Under the pieces are notes generated by a model. The model worked only from the letters and a program-made list of their open reading frames with translations. It had not been told where the DNA came from and searched no databases. Both the position numbers and the translations under genes were made by a program. Source: Papaver somniferum (taxonomy: Eukaryota > Streptophyta > Magnoliopsida > Ranunculales > Papaveraceae). From it: a DNA stretch of 64,000 bases. The DNA lies in NCBI RefSeq assembly GCF_003573695.1, contig NC_039359.1, positions 76,584,783 to 76,648,782 of the forward strand, given 5' to 3'. Shown piece after piece: positions 53,340 through 64,000 of this stretch. Positions within the stretch are counted from its first letter, which is position 1; each line of letters opens with the position of its first letter.

Positions 53340-54390
53340 GTGGTCTATGAATTTCATACTTCCTTCCGTTTCTTTTTGTATTTCGGATGTATTTTTTTTA
53401 ATCTTTTATTTTTTGTAAGTTCAAATTTTGTTGCATGTTTCGGCTCTAAGCTTGCAAGCCTGTTCCTTAATATATGCTACCTTCATTGAATTGGCAGTAG
53501 AATTTGTGCAGACAATATACCCTTTTCAATTGTGATCACATGAAATGGTAGTTTTTTTACTTGCATATTGTTCGAACATTTTTTGATCTAGCAGCATCAT
53601 GTGCATATGTTTGGTTGTAATGATACTCACCAAAATAAAAAAATTGGAAATTGAAAACTTGTTCATAGTGTACATATCTTTATGTTTTCCATAATTGTTA
53701 ATTGTGATGCTGCTTGATCAAAAATGTTCGACCAACACACAATCAAATATTTTTCCCATAATCCACCAATGACTTACAGGTCTTATTACTCATTCTCGAT
53801 CATATTCCGTAGTCACTTACATTCCCTCACATATGAACTGCCAAAAAAGGTAAAAAGGAAGATAAGGAGTACAAGAAAAGGTAGAAGAAACAGATAAAAA
53901 TAAACAGGGTCATGTAAGCAACCTATTTATCTTCAGCAAGTTTATCTCATGAAGCTTATTAATATTATTGGACCATGCACCTTAATTTGCTAGTTACGTG
54001 TCCTCTCTTGTATTACAGTTCTTCTGTTTTATCTATCACTTTTACATAACAAAGTGATCATGTTTTTCTCTTTGTTAAATGGTTTATTTGCTCCTTAATC
54101 TAACTATGTCCCTTTATCCCTACATGAGGCAAAGCAATACGACATATAGAACTGAATCAGTCCTTAAGAACTGCGCACACATACTATTCTTGGCTCTCAT
54201 AAAGTGTTTATGTCTTAAGGTTGAAGAATCCAGAGGCCTTTTCGGATTCATGGTCATTAAATGTATCCAAGTATTAGGGGAAAAATCCATGAACCGACAC
54301 TAAAGCATGAGTTAGGATCAAGTGACAAATTCCTAAGCAATCCAGCATACATGCATGCAAGATATATTAGCATGTACCCAAATTCTGTTC
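53340..54390. other. Intergenic, profilin 3' end to PR-1 promoter
   Basis: The first 150 bp probably include the profilin 3' UTR. No further gene is supported. An ACGTGTC word (53996-54002), an ABRE-like core, lies about 530 bp before the PR-1 start; a single such word is weak evidence for regulation. Confidence 0.4.
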
Positions 54391-54397
54391 TTTCCTC

Positions 54398-54405
54398 TAT
54401 AAATA
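54398..54405 (+). promoter_or_regulatory. TATA box of the PR-1 gene
   Basis: TATAAATA lies within CTCTATAAATACAC, about 130 bp upstream of the ATG at 54528. That would place the transcription start near 54430 and give a leader of about 100 nt. Confidence 0.65.
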
Positions 54406-54527
54406 CACTCACGGAATGACCTTTATTCAAATCATCAAGTAAACCTTCTACTACTACAACAACAAAAAATACTACAATCATTCCTCTACATCTAGAATCT
54501 TAACTCTTCATATCATACATCAAGAAT

Positions 54528-55028
54528 ATGAGTACCACAAAGTTTGGTTTTTCTTTTGTCATGAGTTTCATGGGCATAACTCTGGCCTTCTTAATCCATT
54601 TTTCTCAAGCCCAAAACACTCCACAAGATTATCTTGCAGCTCATAATGCAGCTAGGGGAAATGTAAGCGTCGGTATGGTGACTTGGGACAATAACCTCGC
54701 AACTTATGCCATGAATTATGCAAAACAAAGAGCTGGAGATTGTAAACTCATCCATTCAGATGGACCTTATGGTGAGAACATTGCTTGGGGTAGTACTTCT
54801 ACCTTCACCGCGGTAGAGCTGGTAAAGCTTTGGATTGCAGAGAAATCGTATTACAACTATGGAGCAAATACGTGTAACACGGGGAAAGAATGTGGGCATT
54901 ACACCCAGATAGTTTGGAGAGAATCTGTTCGTGTGGGTTGTGCTAGAATAGTGTGCGCAACTGGTGGTACGTTCGTTGTTTGCGAATACGATCCTCCAGG
55001 TAACTGGGACGGTGAATACCCTTACTAA
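54528..55028 (+). CDS. PR1: Pathogenesis-related protein 1 (PR-1, CAP family), 166 aa, intronless
   Basis: PR-1 proteins are secreted CAP-domain proteins induced in salicylate-dependent defence; they can bind sterols. The N-terminus is a signal peptide (hydrophobic MSFMGITLAFLIHFSQA, likely cut before QNTPQDYL). The CAP motifs are present: AAHNAAR, GPYGENIAWG, CGHYTQIVWRESVRVGCA and VVCEYDPPGNW. The mature part has six cysteines, as in typical PR-1. The last 11 residues after CEYD (PPGNWDGEYPY) match the position of the CAPE1 defence peptide. The length and lack of introns are usual for PR-1. No other member of the family lies in the window. Confidence 0.96.
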   Translation: MSTTKFGFSFVMSFMGITLAFLIHFSQAQNTPQDYLAAHNAARGNVSVGMVTWDNNLATYAMNYAKQRAGDCKLIHSDGPYGENIAWGSTSTFTAVELVKLWIAEKSYYNYGANTCNTGKECGHYTQIVWRESVRVGCARIVCATGGTFVVCEYDPPGNWDGEYPY

Positions 55029-57956
55029 TGAAGCAACCCAATAAATCTCTTGAAAGTCATCATTTGCGCTAATTGATGATCTCCTAATTAACTAGATTTC
55101 ATTTTTTTAACCCAATCGGTAACGCACGATGGATAGTTTGATCGAGCGTGTAGCTCCCCATCCATCTGGCTAAACCAATTATACACTCCGAGATATTTTT
55201 CGTTTTCTTATGAATATTTTATTAGGGTATGACCCGTGCCGTAACGGCCTGGTTTTTGTTTGGCGTTAGAAATAATAAAATTCTTCTCTTTCTTGTAAAC
55301 TGACACTGGCTTCCATTTTCGCCCGTTGATATTATGAAGTCTATTTTAGATGGGTCTTTAAAAAGTTCTTGGAATCATTGTGCTGAGGAGCAGGTGCAAG
55401 GTTTGCGTTAAAGCAAGCACTATCGTTTATCTCATACTGAAATCTAGATAAATTTGATGTATTTCGGAAAAGAATTAAGCCATAGTTGTGGAGCATTAAA
55501 GATCCGTAATGCTGGTAAGCGGCGGCTTAGCTCGCGCAAACTAAGTATCAATTGTGCATGGAGACCAAGTTTTCGGAGCAAAAACCCACTTTCTGCCTAA
55601 TACTATTTAATGTTTTTTGTCCCTTTTCCTGAACCATGAAGCATCATGTGTTTTTGATCAAAGTCAAACCCTACTACACAATTTAGTTTGGTGAAAACTC
55701 GGTTTGGCTTAACACTATTAACGCGGAAACCAAGTATCCCCAAAATGTAGCCAAGGGCCATAGTGCAAGGGTAGAGCCATATGGAAGGACGGATGTGTAG
55801 TTTCCTACCCAGCTTCTAGCTGGCTTTTAAGCTCAATTTCAATTATTTTAGCTCATTTTTAGCGGTATTTGCTCGTTTGCACCGTCTCAAATGTGTGCCA
55901 ATTGGTGACTTGGCCACCCATTTCTCGTCCCCTGACTACGCTCTTGCCATAGTGATTGGTTTTTATATTACTCATCTTTATTTAGGTTGGCTGGTAGCCC
56001 ACACTAAATTGTGTTAAAAACGCTAATCCTTTATGTTACCTATTGATATGCAAGATGAGGCCATATACTTATGCAGTTGGCGTGACGTGATACTTTTTCT
56101 ATCAATGGGGATTCTTATATACTGGCAGCACAATTTTCAAGCCAGTTTAGATGAATTTATACTGGGTAATGATTATGACCTAAATGCGTAAAATGGTTAT
56201 GGCATGGGAACACATCAATCCAAACTCTATCTATGGCATTTTTATCATTTTAATTTTTAATGCTTCATAATTTACAGTGTTAGTGCTTACAACATCACTA
56301 CTCACTCAACATACAGAATTTACAAAACCATTCAAATAATGTTAAAGTAAAGAAGCATAATTATCCACTCGAGATTTTCCTAATAATTCTTCTAATTGAC
56401 TACCATTTCCCAACTGCAGGTCGTAGAGAAAGGACTCAAAAGTAGAACTCGGTGTCTTGCCACATCCAAAGTAGAACTCAATGAGTCAGAGGGTATAGGA
56501 TTGTCCAACTTGGAGCATCCTGCAATTTATATCACTGCCAAATTTTTCAAGAAAGACTTCTGTTAATGCAGGTCTATAATCGTACATCTCTTCTACCTAA
56601 TACTGAAACGAGTTTTTGGTTTGAAAAGTATGGCTTCGAACAGAAAACTAAAAGTATGCATTGACGCGATATTACTTGAAGAATGCCGCATTAGACATTT
56701 GTTTTCCCATACTGCCTCTTATGAAATTTGAATCAAGGAGAATAAAGAAAATCAAGGATTTGGAAAAGGTAAGCTTATAGTGAATCCGAAAAATTGATCT
56801 CAAGTTAACAAATGAAAATCCACCCAAACAACTCAAGTACGCATATAAATTAGTTAAATAGTCAACTTTAACAGAAACTCCTAAGTTATTTATTTATCTA
56901 ATATGAACACTTAAAAGAAATATAATATAAAGTTAAAGCGTAAAGATCAAAATGACTTCAAAACATGGACGAAGGTAAAATTTAAAGAAACATACCATCA
57001 AAATTTAAACAAACTATGAAGTTAAACCACTACAAAACTACAAAGAGCACTTTTCAAGTACAGGACATAGCGAAATTTTCAGGGGAAGAATAGTTAAAAC
57101 TAATTAGCATCAACCCAAAAAAAACAAAGGGCAAAATATATTGCAAGAAATCACCATTTTCTACAACCTCTGTGATCTTAGTAAACATTTACAACCTTTT
57201 TCCCATAATCTTATTGAGTTGACCAAGCTACTACAAAAATTCAAGTGGAAAAGAAAAACTTGAAAAGTTCCTTTTTTGAACATGGCTATCTCTAGCTCTG
57301 ATGCAATATAGTTCAGTACTTCATTATCGCTGCTTTAGGTGAAGGGAGACTGGTGTTGTTCGATGTTCTGCGATGCAAATCATACAATTAGATTATTCCC
57401 AATAGATGTGTGCATAATTTTGCTTATGGATACTTAAAATACCCACCTAAAAACATTTTTTTTTTTGTGAAAAAGATTAATCGTCAGTCGATGAATACAA
57501 AAATGAAATACTAAGAAAACAATACTTGTGTTTGCAAATTAATGGGTCAATTTTCAAAACAATTCAAAGACCGCTAATAAGTATATAGATATTTTGCACA
57601 CGTTACCTACTATGCTTGTACACTTGTCTTTTTCTTCAAGGGAAGTAATCATGTGTTGCATGTCTGACATATACCATCACTTGTACATATCAAGAATCTC
57701 CAACTTGTAGGCATGGCTCAACCTGTAAAATGAAGCTTACATTAACATCATCAAATTTTACAAACTTATACAGAAGCAAAGGTGTTCGACAAAATATCAA
57801 ATGGATATCACGATAAGAATGAGCTAACTTACTATTGCCCCTGAATCTTTAGAATCTTAGGAAATAGACTAATGCGATAAGATCACACGGACTCACACAC
57901 AACACCTCTTGAATAAATCATTTATGAAAGCTTTTATTGGTCAATATTTATCAATT
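55029..57956. other. Intergenic region without a supported gene
   Basis: About 2.9 kb contains no frame of protein-like quality. A GACCCGTGCCGTAACGGCC segment at about 55230 resembles a helitron 3' hairpin on the minus strand (followed by CTAA and T), but no partner end was found. The 56400-56560 stretch has words weakly like an LRR fragment on the minus strand (see rejected). Otherwise it is AT-rich. Confidence 0.4.
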
Positions 57957-58150
57957 TTAGGGCTGGCAACGGATAACCGATATCCGATATCCATTTCCGA
58001 AATCCGACATCCTATAGGATTTTATCCGACATATCGGATATCGGATATCGGAATCGGATATTTTATCGGATATTTTCTCTTAACGATAACGATATTGGAA
58101 TGAGCCTTTCCGTTAGGTTAATATCCGATATCCGATAGTCTAGGGGTGTA
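57957..58150. repeat. GATATCCG-rich palindromic repeat, hAT-like subterminal sequence
   Basis: Within 190 bp the words ATCCGATATCC, ATCGGATATCGGAT and CGATAACGATAT occur many times on both strands, following TAGGGCTGGCAACGG. Such text is typical of hAT-type MITE ends in plants. The right boundary (TAGGGGTGTAC) is not the inverse of the left, so a complete element with a target duplication cannot be shown. Confidence 0.5.
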
Positions 58151-58989
58151 CTTGTAATTTCCTACCCCTAGATATATGCTGCCGACAGGGATAACCTAAT
58201 TAATCTAATATATCGAAATCGACTTCTCTATTCGATTCTAGACTCAGAGACTCTAGTAGAGGAGGAACGTTTTTCATCAGAGAAGAAGTGTGATTCGAGA
58301 TCGAGAAGTTGAGAAGGAAGTGACTCTCATCATCAGAGAAGAAGTATGATGATCAGTCATCATCAGAGACTCTCACAGAAGTAAGTCGATGTTTATTTTT
58401 GATGTTCAAAGTTAGGTTTCATTTTTCCCCAAAATCGACTGCATATTTTGATGTTCTTCTAATCTAATCGAAACCCTAAGCCCTAAGGAAGTCATGAATG
58501 TTTCTATGTTTTTAATTTTTGAGATTCTGAAAATCAATTTTTTCCAGATAAAATTAGGGTTACTAAAAAATTATCAAGTTTGTATAGGAAATTGGTTTCC
58601 CGTTTCTGTCTTTCTGAATTCACTAAATCTGGTTTATATGAGAAAAAGGGTCATGGGGTTGCAGTTGGTTTCTTGTTGTTGTTTTTCTATGGTGATTTGT
58701 GAAGGAACATCAAAACATGACTAGCAATTAGAAATTAAGGTTTCTTTATCTTTCATTTCTCAAATAGTTGATTCCACTTTTCTTGAGGTTTTTTGATTTG
58801 GTGACTTGATTGATTGATTAGAAGGGTGAAGGGGGCTTTAAAATGTGGAATAAATATTGGTTTCTTCAATACTAAATTCATTCTTTTTTTCTTGCTTTTG
58901 TGATTAGGTTTTGAGTTTCAGCTGCAAATTTCAGGTCTTCTAGGAGTTCACTCATTCTTTAAGTTGGTTGTTGCTGCTACTGCTGCTGT
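58151..58989. other. Intergenic; leader-like sequence with a short repeat
   Basis: CATCAGAGAAGAAGT occurs at about 58276 and 58332, with further CATCAGAGA words, followed by a possible donor (CAGAAGTAAGTC) near 58378. This could be an untranslated exon and intron of an unseen transcript. No coding exon was recognised. The stretch ends in a TGCTGCTAC..TGCTGCTGT repeat just before the gypsy LTR. Confidence 0.3.
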
Positions 58990-61692
58990 TGATGAGTGCC
59001 AAATATTGTATATATCTATCCCTTTTTGTTGGCATTTAACTCATCTTTTATGCATTAATTCTACATTTTATCCCATATTCTGTATTTTCATTGTTTTCGA
59101 GAATAAATATTTTTATTAATTAATTTTGCATTTTTAGGTAATAAATAAAGTCTGGATGACTTGCGGAGCAAAAAGAGCAGAAAAGTAGTGAAAAGCCGGG
59201 AGAAATTACGCAAGGAAGCCGCGAAGAATGGTGCGCACAACCTCATTTTCTACACACAAAAACGCCTCCGTTCTCAGCCATCAGATCAGTTCTCAGAAGC
59301 ATCCGACGGTCGATCCTTCATAGAGCATCAAAATCTGAAGTCTCTGCCAAGCACCACAGCGCTGAAATTCCAAGCCTTCAGATTAGATGGTATTGAATCC
59401 AACGGTCGCTCCTTTGCTGTTCATCAAAGTTTGATATCTCCGACTTACACTACAACACCTAACCCCATCTAGAGCCGTTAACTTCGTTGTATCACTTCAT
59501 CCGACGGTCGCTTTTCGCTTGCCTCCGCATCACCGTCCGATCTACCTACCATCTTCGCATCTCGCAGCTTAGAGTCACAGAACATCAAGACTCGATGGAT
59601 CCGCCTCACACACTAGCAACCTATACCTATACCCTAAACTCGACCCATTCTTCTCTTCTTTCTTTCTTCCTTCCTTCCTTCCTTCTCCTCTGCAACTGCT
59701 CCACCACCAACTCCACTGCCGCTCCGCCGTACCACCATGTCCACCACCATACCACCTCCGTCATCATCCTACACGTGATTGAAAACTTCCCCCCATCATT
59801 CTAGCCCTTTATCCCATCAACTTATTACCTAACCTAAACCCTAGGTTATGGGTTGATGGATTAACGTGTGCTAGAGAAGCAATTGATGCATGGAGGTGAT
59901 ACAGGAGAACAAATAGAAGCATGGGTCGACATCAAAATGGAGTGGTTGTGTCAAATTGGGTGAGTAATCACAAACCCTAGCCTACTGTTATTTTGGGAAA
60001 ATGGGTAGAACCCTAATTGTGTTGTGGACTATAAATTGGGACTATGGGTGTGTGTGAGAGAGTATGCTTGGAGTAGCCAACATCCAGGACTTTCATGTCC
60101 TGTTAACTGTTAATTTCTGTTAAATGTTAATTTCAGTTCACAGTTCAGTTTCATGTTCATGTTAGATTTTCATATCTTGTTAAATGTATCCTGTTAATGT
60201 TTGTTATTACTGTTAGATGTTTGTGTTCATTGTTGATGTTTATGTTCACTGTTATGTTAAACTTGCTAAACTTGTTGTTAAACTTGCTGTTAGTTAAATG
60301 TTCATTGTTAATACTTGTGTCCTGTTAATGCTATTCTTTCCTGTTGATGTTTGTTACATGTTCACTATTGTGTTTAATTTACTGTCACATTTCCTGTTAA
60401 TGCTAGGCTAGATATCTGTGAAGCATTGATGTAATTGTGCAATGGAAGAAATCAGTGCTCATAGCAAGCTGATTATCTTACCATTCTTGTTGTATGCTTA
60501 GGTTGCACTGTTGATTGAGCATTGTGAGAAACTAGTGCTCTTAGCAAGCTAGTTTTCTTCCCATTCTTTTAGTATACCTCCTGTAATCTTGCCTTAGCTT
60601 AGCCTTGCTCATTTTAGTTTCATTATCATCCCTGCCCTTGGCCTCAGGCCTTGGTTCATCTTGTTTTGTTTTGTTTTGTTTTTGTTCACTGCTTTATTGC
60701 TGTTTAGTTTTTAATCTGTTTAGTTTTTGCCTCACTGCCTTGTCTGTTGCTTCTCTGTTTCCTTCTTCTTTGCCACTGTGTTGCTTTCCTTTCCATTGCT
60801 GCAACTCTGTTGCTTCTCTTATTCCACTGCCTTGTGCTATTGTGCACTTGCCTCTGCCCTGCAGTACTGCTGCTGCTGGTGCCTGCTGCTGCTTACCTTC
60901 CCCTGCAGCTGCTGCTGCTGCCCTTCTGCTGCTGCTGTTGTTGTGCTGCTCCCCTTCCACTGCCCTGCAGTACTGCACTGCTGCATTGCTTCCCTTGGCT
61001 TGTTCTGCTGTTGTTGCCTCACTGCTGTGCAGTATTGCTGCTGCTTTCTCTGCTCCACTGCTGCATTGCTGTTGCTGTTGTCTGCTGCTGCACCACTGCT
61101 GCATTGCTTTCTTCCCCTGCCTTGCAAACTGCTGCTGTTACTTGCACTGCTTGTGCAGCTGCTGTGCAGTCTTGCTACTGCTGCTGCCTTCCAAAGCCAA
61201 CTGAGCTCAGCTCATTCCAAAAAGCTAAGGCCCAGTCCACAGTTACCAAGCCCAGGTTTGAACCAAAAGTTGAGGCCCATTTCATTAAGGCTCAAAGCCC
61301 AGTTTAGGTTAAGTTTAAAAGCCCAATCCAATCAACTGTGGGCTTAATCAAAAGCCTAAGTTTAAGGCCAAATCCCATTCACACTTCAAAGACCAACTGA
61401 GCCCAAGCTCAGTTCATTTTATTGTGAACAAACCCATTAGTACTCAAAGCCCAAGCTAAGCCAAAAGGCTTCTTAGCCCAATAGCAACTAGAACCCAAAA
61501 TAGCTAAACACTCCAAAACACACCCGATCTCTGTGGATCGACCCGTACTTGCACGAGCTACAACCGACGACCGTGCACTTGCGGTATTACTGTAGGCCCC
61601 CGTTTTCATTGCGCTTAATTTTATACATATCTCCGGGCCCACCAAGTTTTTGGCCGGGGATAATTTTTAGGACCTCTTTTAAAAGCCTATCA
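58990..61692 (+). repeat. Gypsy-type 5' LTR, about 2.7 kb
   Basis: It begins TGATGAGTGCCAAATATTG and ends AAAAGCCTATCA immediately before the primer site. The inverted tips are TGAT / ATCA. It includes a CTTT/CTTC microsatellite (59645-59690), a degenerate TGTTAATGTT-rich block (60095-60420) and a CTG-rich block (60780-61190). The 3' part (GATCTCTGTGGATCGACCC) is a conserved gypsy LTR segment. Apart from these, reading frames inside it are not genes. Confidence 0.7.
60780..61190 (+). repeat. CTG/TGC-rich low-complexity block in the LTR
   Basis: Imperfect TGC/CTG triplets dominate (CTGCTGCTGCTGGTGCCTGC and similar). They give long Leu/Cys/Ala-rich frames on one strand and Gln/Ser-rich frames on the other, in several frames at once. 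This is the pattern of a triplet repeat and not of a gene. Confidence 0.85.
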
Positions 61693-61885
61693 AGTTTTTG
61701 GCGCCGCTGCCGGGGACCATGATGTCAATAGTCATATGAATTATTATGGAAATTTTCAATAATGTCAATAGCCTTCCATTTTCAATAATGTCATAGGAAT
61801 TATAGGAATTTTTAGGACCTCTTTTAAAAGCCTATCAAGTTTTTGGCGCCGCTGCCGGGGACCATGATGTCAATAGTCATAGGAA
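61668..61885 (+). repeat. Tandem duplication including the primer-binding site (145-bp spacing)
   Basis: TTTTTAGGACCTCTTTTAAA through GGGGACCATGATGTCAATAG occurs twice, at about 61667 and 61812. The element therefore has two primer sites (61699-61716 and 61844-61861). The trailing GGACCATGATGTCAATAGTC is repeated again near 61918. Confidence 0.85.
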
Positions 61886-61982
61886 TTATTAGGGACCATG
61901 ATGTCAATAGCCTTCCACGGACCATGATGTCAATAGTCATAGGAATTATTATGGACATTTTCAAAGTCCCGAGCCGCAATAC

Positions 61983-62810
61983 ATGAACCCTAATGACTAT
62001 TCATACATGCATCATTCGTCGCAACGTGAAAATGAACATTTTGCTAGTGCCTCACTCACACAATCATCACTTATGGATCAAATAGAAGCTCGAATCACAG
62101 CTTTAGAAATGCAATCACATGAGGAATTTGTCACATCTAATTTTCTTAGGCAACCTGAAATCTATGCATGTCCCGCATGTGGTAGTTTAGACCACCCTGT
62201 TGAGAATTGTCATATTTTGCATAATTTTAGGCAATCTAGAGAAAATCCAATGTATGAAATGCCCATAAATTGTGAGAATGGTAGTCATTGGGACCATAAT
62301 CAATCCTTTGAGGGTTGCGATCAATATTTTGTAAACCCTAATGACCATGCACACATGTACCATTCACCACAATTTGAACATGAAGAATTTTGTACTCCCA
62401 TGAATTTAGACTCCACCACAGAAGCTTTAAGACTCTGTAAGCAAGACTATGATAGATCTACAGCACGAATTCATGCACATTTAGATCAGATTTTGCTTCA
62501 CCGACAAAAGGAGGAAATTCATGAGGAAATGTATGTTGTCCCTAATGAAGTGTCTAGTCCCATTCATGTAAATAATGTTGAATATGAACCTAATTTAGAG
62601 GAACATGAATCGACTAATGACACCACCACTGTTAATGAGGACCAATATGCATGCTACCATGATGATGATTATGATGATTATGATGATATGTTAGAAGAAC
62701 ATGAAAATATTGTGGAACCTGTTGGTTCAAAAACATATGGCTTCTCGCCCTCGACCTTCATGAATGTTGTTTTTTCTAATACTCATTGTAATTCATATGA
62801 TTTTGATTGA
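61983..62810 (+). CDS. Gypsy-element gag-like protein, 275 aa
   Basis: An open frame begins MNPNDYSYMHHSSQRENEH. It has a CCHC-like knuckle CPACGSLDHPVENC (residues about 61-74), repeats its own opening style (FVNPNDHAHMYHSPQFEHEE) and ends in an Asp-rich stretch (DDDYDDYDDMLEEHE). The knuckle with a CxxCGS-DHP spacing resembles gypsy gag proteins of the Athila/Tat lineage. The gag core before it is missing, so it is probably a truncated gag carried by a non-autonomous element. Confidence 0.55.
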   Translation: MNPNDYSYMHHSSQRENEHFASASLTQSSLMDQIEARITALEMQSHEEFVTSNFLRQPEIYACPACGSLDHPVENCHILHNFRQSRENPMYEMPINCENGSHWDHNQSFEGCDQYFVNPNDHAHMYHSPQFEHEEFCTPMNLDSTTEALRLCKQDYDRSTARIHAHLDQILLHRQKEEIHEEMYVVPNEVSSPIHVNNVEYEPNLEEHESTNDTTTVNEDQYACYHDDDYDDYDDMLEEHENIVEPVGSKTYGFSPSTFMNVVFSNTHCNSYDFD

Positions 62811-62814
62811 CATG

Positions 62815-63552
62815 GGATTCGTACAATTATTCTGTGAAGATGAGCATGTCGTAGGAATAGTTGAATCTTCTGTAGACACTAATATGCATGAAAATATATT
62901 GGATGTGTCTGATTCTCTACCTAGGTCACATTGTGATATTTCTCCTGATTTGCCGATGCATGAGAATAAATTTGTTGATGATGTTGATGATTCTGATTGT
63001 GATCTTGCCAATTTGATTGATGATTGTGAGCATGATGTGACATGTGTAGATGAGTTAGAAGATTTTGATTTGATTGATAATGATATGCCTATTCTTCTAC
63101 CTAAGTCACAATCTGATGGCCTTCCACCCAACCTAGATTTGGTTTGTACCCATATTGTCAAACCGACTTTTCTGAAAATTCCTAACCTAGGTTTGGAACT
63201 GTGTGCTTCCCAAGTCCTCTTGGACTATTTTTCATCCAAATATAATACATTTGAGGAACCACAGTTGGAATTAGCATGTTTGCCCGTCCCTAGCAAAGTT
63301 CATTTCGAGCTAGACCTTTTGCATGATGAACCCCCGAAACTGAGCGATTTTGTTTTCAAAATTATATCTTCTGTAAAATCCAGGTTTGGGGGTAGCTCAT
63401 TTTGTTTCACAGTTTCACTTGCGTTTCTTTCCTGTTATTATTGTGTGAAGCTGTTGAAACCTTTACACTTTGTCTTTTGGGTTGATCCTCAACTCTTTAG
63501 ATTGTTAGTGTATGGTGAATTTTTTGTATATAATCAAGTAGATAAATTTTAA
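62815..63552 (+). CDS. Second open frame of the gypsy element, function unknown
   Basis: The frame continues right after the first stop (MGFVQLFCEDEHVVGIVESS). It is acidic (DDVDDSDCDLANLIDDCEHD) and ends in a hydrophobic part (FCFTVSLAFLSCYYCVKLL). It may be the 3' half of the same protein separated by the stop and a frame change near 62810. The membrane-like segment recalls env-like frames of Athila elements, but no homology can be claimed. Confidence 0.4.
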   Translation, partial: GFVQLFCEDEHVVGIVESSVDTNMHENILDVSDSLPRSHCDISPDLPMHENKFVDDVDDSDCDLANLIDDCEHDVTCVDELEDFDLIDNDMPILLPKSQSDGLPPNLDLVCTHIVKPTFLKIPNLGLELCASQVLLDYFSSKYNTFEEPQLELACLPVPSKVHFELDLLHDEPPKLSDFVFKIISSVKSRFGGSSFCFTVSLAFLSCYYCVKLLKPLHFVFWVDPQLFRLLVYGEFFVYNQVDKF

Positions 63553-64000
63553 AAAACTTTTGTTCCTTTTGTATATATTTTGCTAATCCAATATGATCTC
63601 GGCTGAAATATGTTGGTTTTTGCCTTGAATAACGGAGTTTTAATTCTGCTTTCGCCGAAATCGGGTATTCTCTCTCCTTTTACTCTACTCAGCATGTCCC
63701 TTTCCATATGTTGCATTTTAATTCTTTCCATATTTTGAAACATTGAGGACAATGTTTAGTTTAGGTTTGGGGGTATAGAGTAGATGCCACGATAATATGC
63801 TATAATTAAAACGAACTCTTCTTTTTGAAAAAAATTGAAAAATTCCAAAAAAAAAAATTCAAAATTCAAATTCAAAAAAAATTGAAAAATTGAAAAAAAA
63901 TCATAAAAATGGAGCTCATTTACCTTGAAATGTTGACTCTTGTGCAAATATGTATTTTTAGGAGTCTTAGTCTAGATATTTAGGCACCCTGATTCTAGCA
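63553..64000 (+). other. Gypsy element 3' untranslated part, up to the window edge
   Basis: It contains CATTGAGGACAATGTTTAGT followed by TTAGGTTTGGGGGTATAG, a purine tract seen in Athila-like elements, then an A-rich stretch (63825-63905). No gene was seen. Confidence 0.5.

Larger units (their letters stand above)
58990..64000 (+). mobile_element. Ty3/gypsy-type LTR retrotransposon (partial, runs off the window)
   Basis: A 2.7-kb LTR is followed by an Asp-tRNA-type primer site (TGGCGCCGCTGCCGGGGA), gag-like frames and a purine-rich segment (TTTAGGTTTGGGGGTATAG, about 63758). These are hallmarks of Athila/Tat-lineage gypsy elements. The frames begin only about 290 bp after the LTR and lack protease, RT or integrase within the window, so it may be a non-autonomous (LARD-like) member. 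The 3' LTR is not in view. Confidence 0.75.

Noticed and set aside
55215..55260. Possible second helitron 3' end (hairpin, then CTAA and T on the minus strand)
   Set aside because: No matching 5' end or other helitron feature was found within the intergenic region.
56400..56560. Possible LRR fragment on the minus strand (LQDAPSW..-like text)
   Set aside because: Only a few residues fit and frames break at once; not enough to call a gene remnant.
59161..59804. Two frames of just over 100 codons after 59161
   Set aside because: They lie inside the gypsy LTR, are rich in proline or serine by microsatellite, and resemble no protein family.
60605..61347. Long open frames of about 200 codons on both strands
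   Set aside because: They arise from the CTG/TGC triplet block; three overlapping plus-strand frames and two minus-strand frames are open at once, and composition is Leu/Cys/Ala or Gln/Ser only.

Overview
The window is plant nuclear DNA from a eudicot. It has intron-bearing plant genes (a Derlin, a ribosomal-L1-domain protein, an RPW8-domain protein, a profilin, a PR-1 protein), F-box/LRR gene copies and a very high load of plant transposons. The wording of the SIRE-like LTRs recalls poppy (Papaver) sequence, but that is a memory impression and not proof. No RNA genes, CRISPR arrays or organelle sequence were recognised.

Layout. (1) 1-11.1 kb is gene-rich. A seven-exon Derlin/DER1 gene (661-3882, +) is followed by an intronless nucleolar ribosomal-L1-domain gene (4559-6037, +), then by a tandemly duplicated block (5933-7808) that mixes the 3' end of the L1 gene with broken Derlin exon copies, then by a two-exon gene joining an RPW8 four-helix domain to a degenerate kinase (9313-11115, +). 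(2) 11.7-40.4 kb is a tandem pair of F-box/LRR genes on the minus strand. Copy 1 (about 11.87-13.29 kb) is compact but frameshifted. Copy 2 is stretched over about 27 kb by insertions: a Copia element A (13872-29037, +) carries a minus-strand SIRE-like gag-only element B (16313-26637), one of whose LTRs carries a solo LTR C (16474-17895). In an intron of copy 2 sits a second LTR element D (29890-38616, -). D contains a hAT-type MITE, and the MITE contains a nearly full-length L1-type LINE. The body of the F-box exon (about 38973-40005) is inverted relative to its own start codon (40291) and is bracketed by two inverted copies of one MITE.

(3) 40.8-45.4 kb is a Helitron-like element (40823-45366, -) with RPA-like coding remnants and a degenerate tandem array. 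(4) 45.8-51.8 kb is a Mutator-like element (45822-51773) with 9-bp target duplications. It carries a broken plant-mobile-domain gene and about twenty short palindromic modules (AATCGG...CCGATT), and its right end holds a hAT element (51072-51729). (5) 52.4-55.0 kb holds a three-exon profilin gene and an intronless PR-1 gene, both intact. (6) 59-64 kb is the left part of a Ty3/gypsy-type element with a 2.7-kb LTR, a duplicated primer-binding site and gag-like frames; it runs off the window.

Functionally the intact genes are unrelated neighbours: ER-associated degradation, ribosome biogenesis, membrane or immune signalling, actin dynamics and defence secretion. The main story is genome dynamics, since target-site duplications resolve the order of at least ten nested insertions. 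Exon boundaries, TE limits and target duplications were read by eye. No alignment, database search or expression evidence was used.
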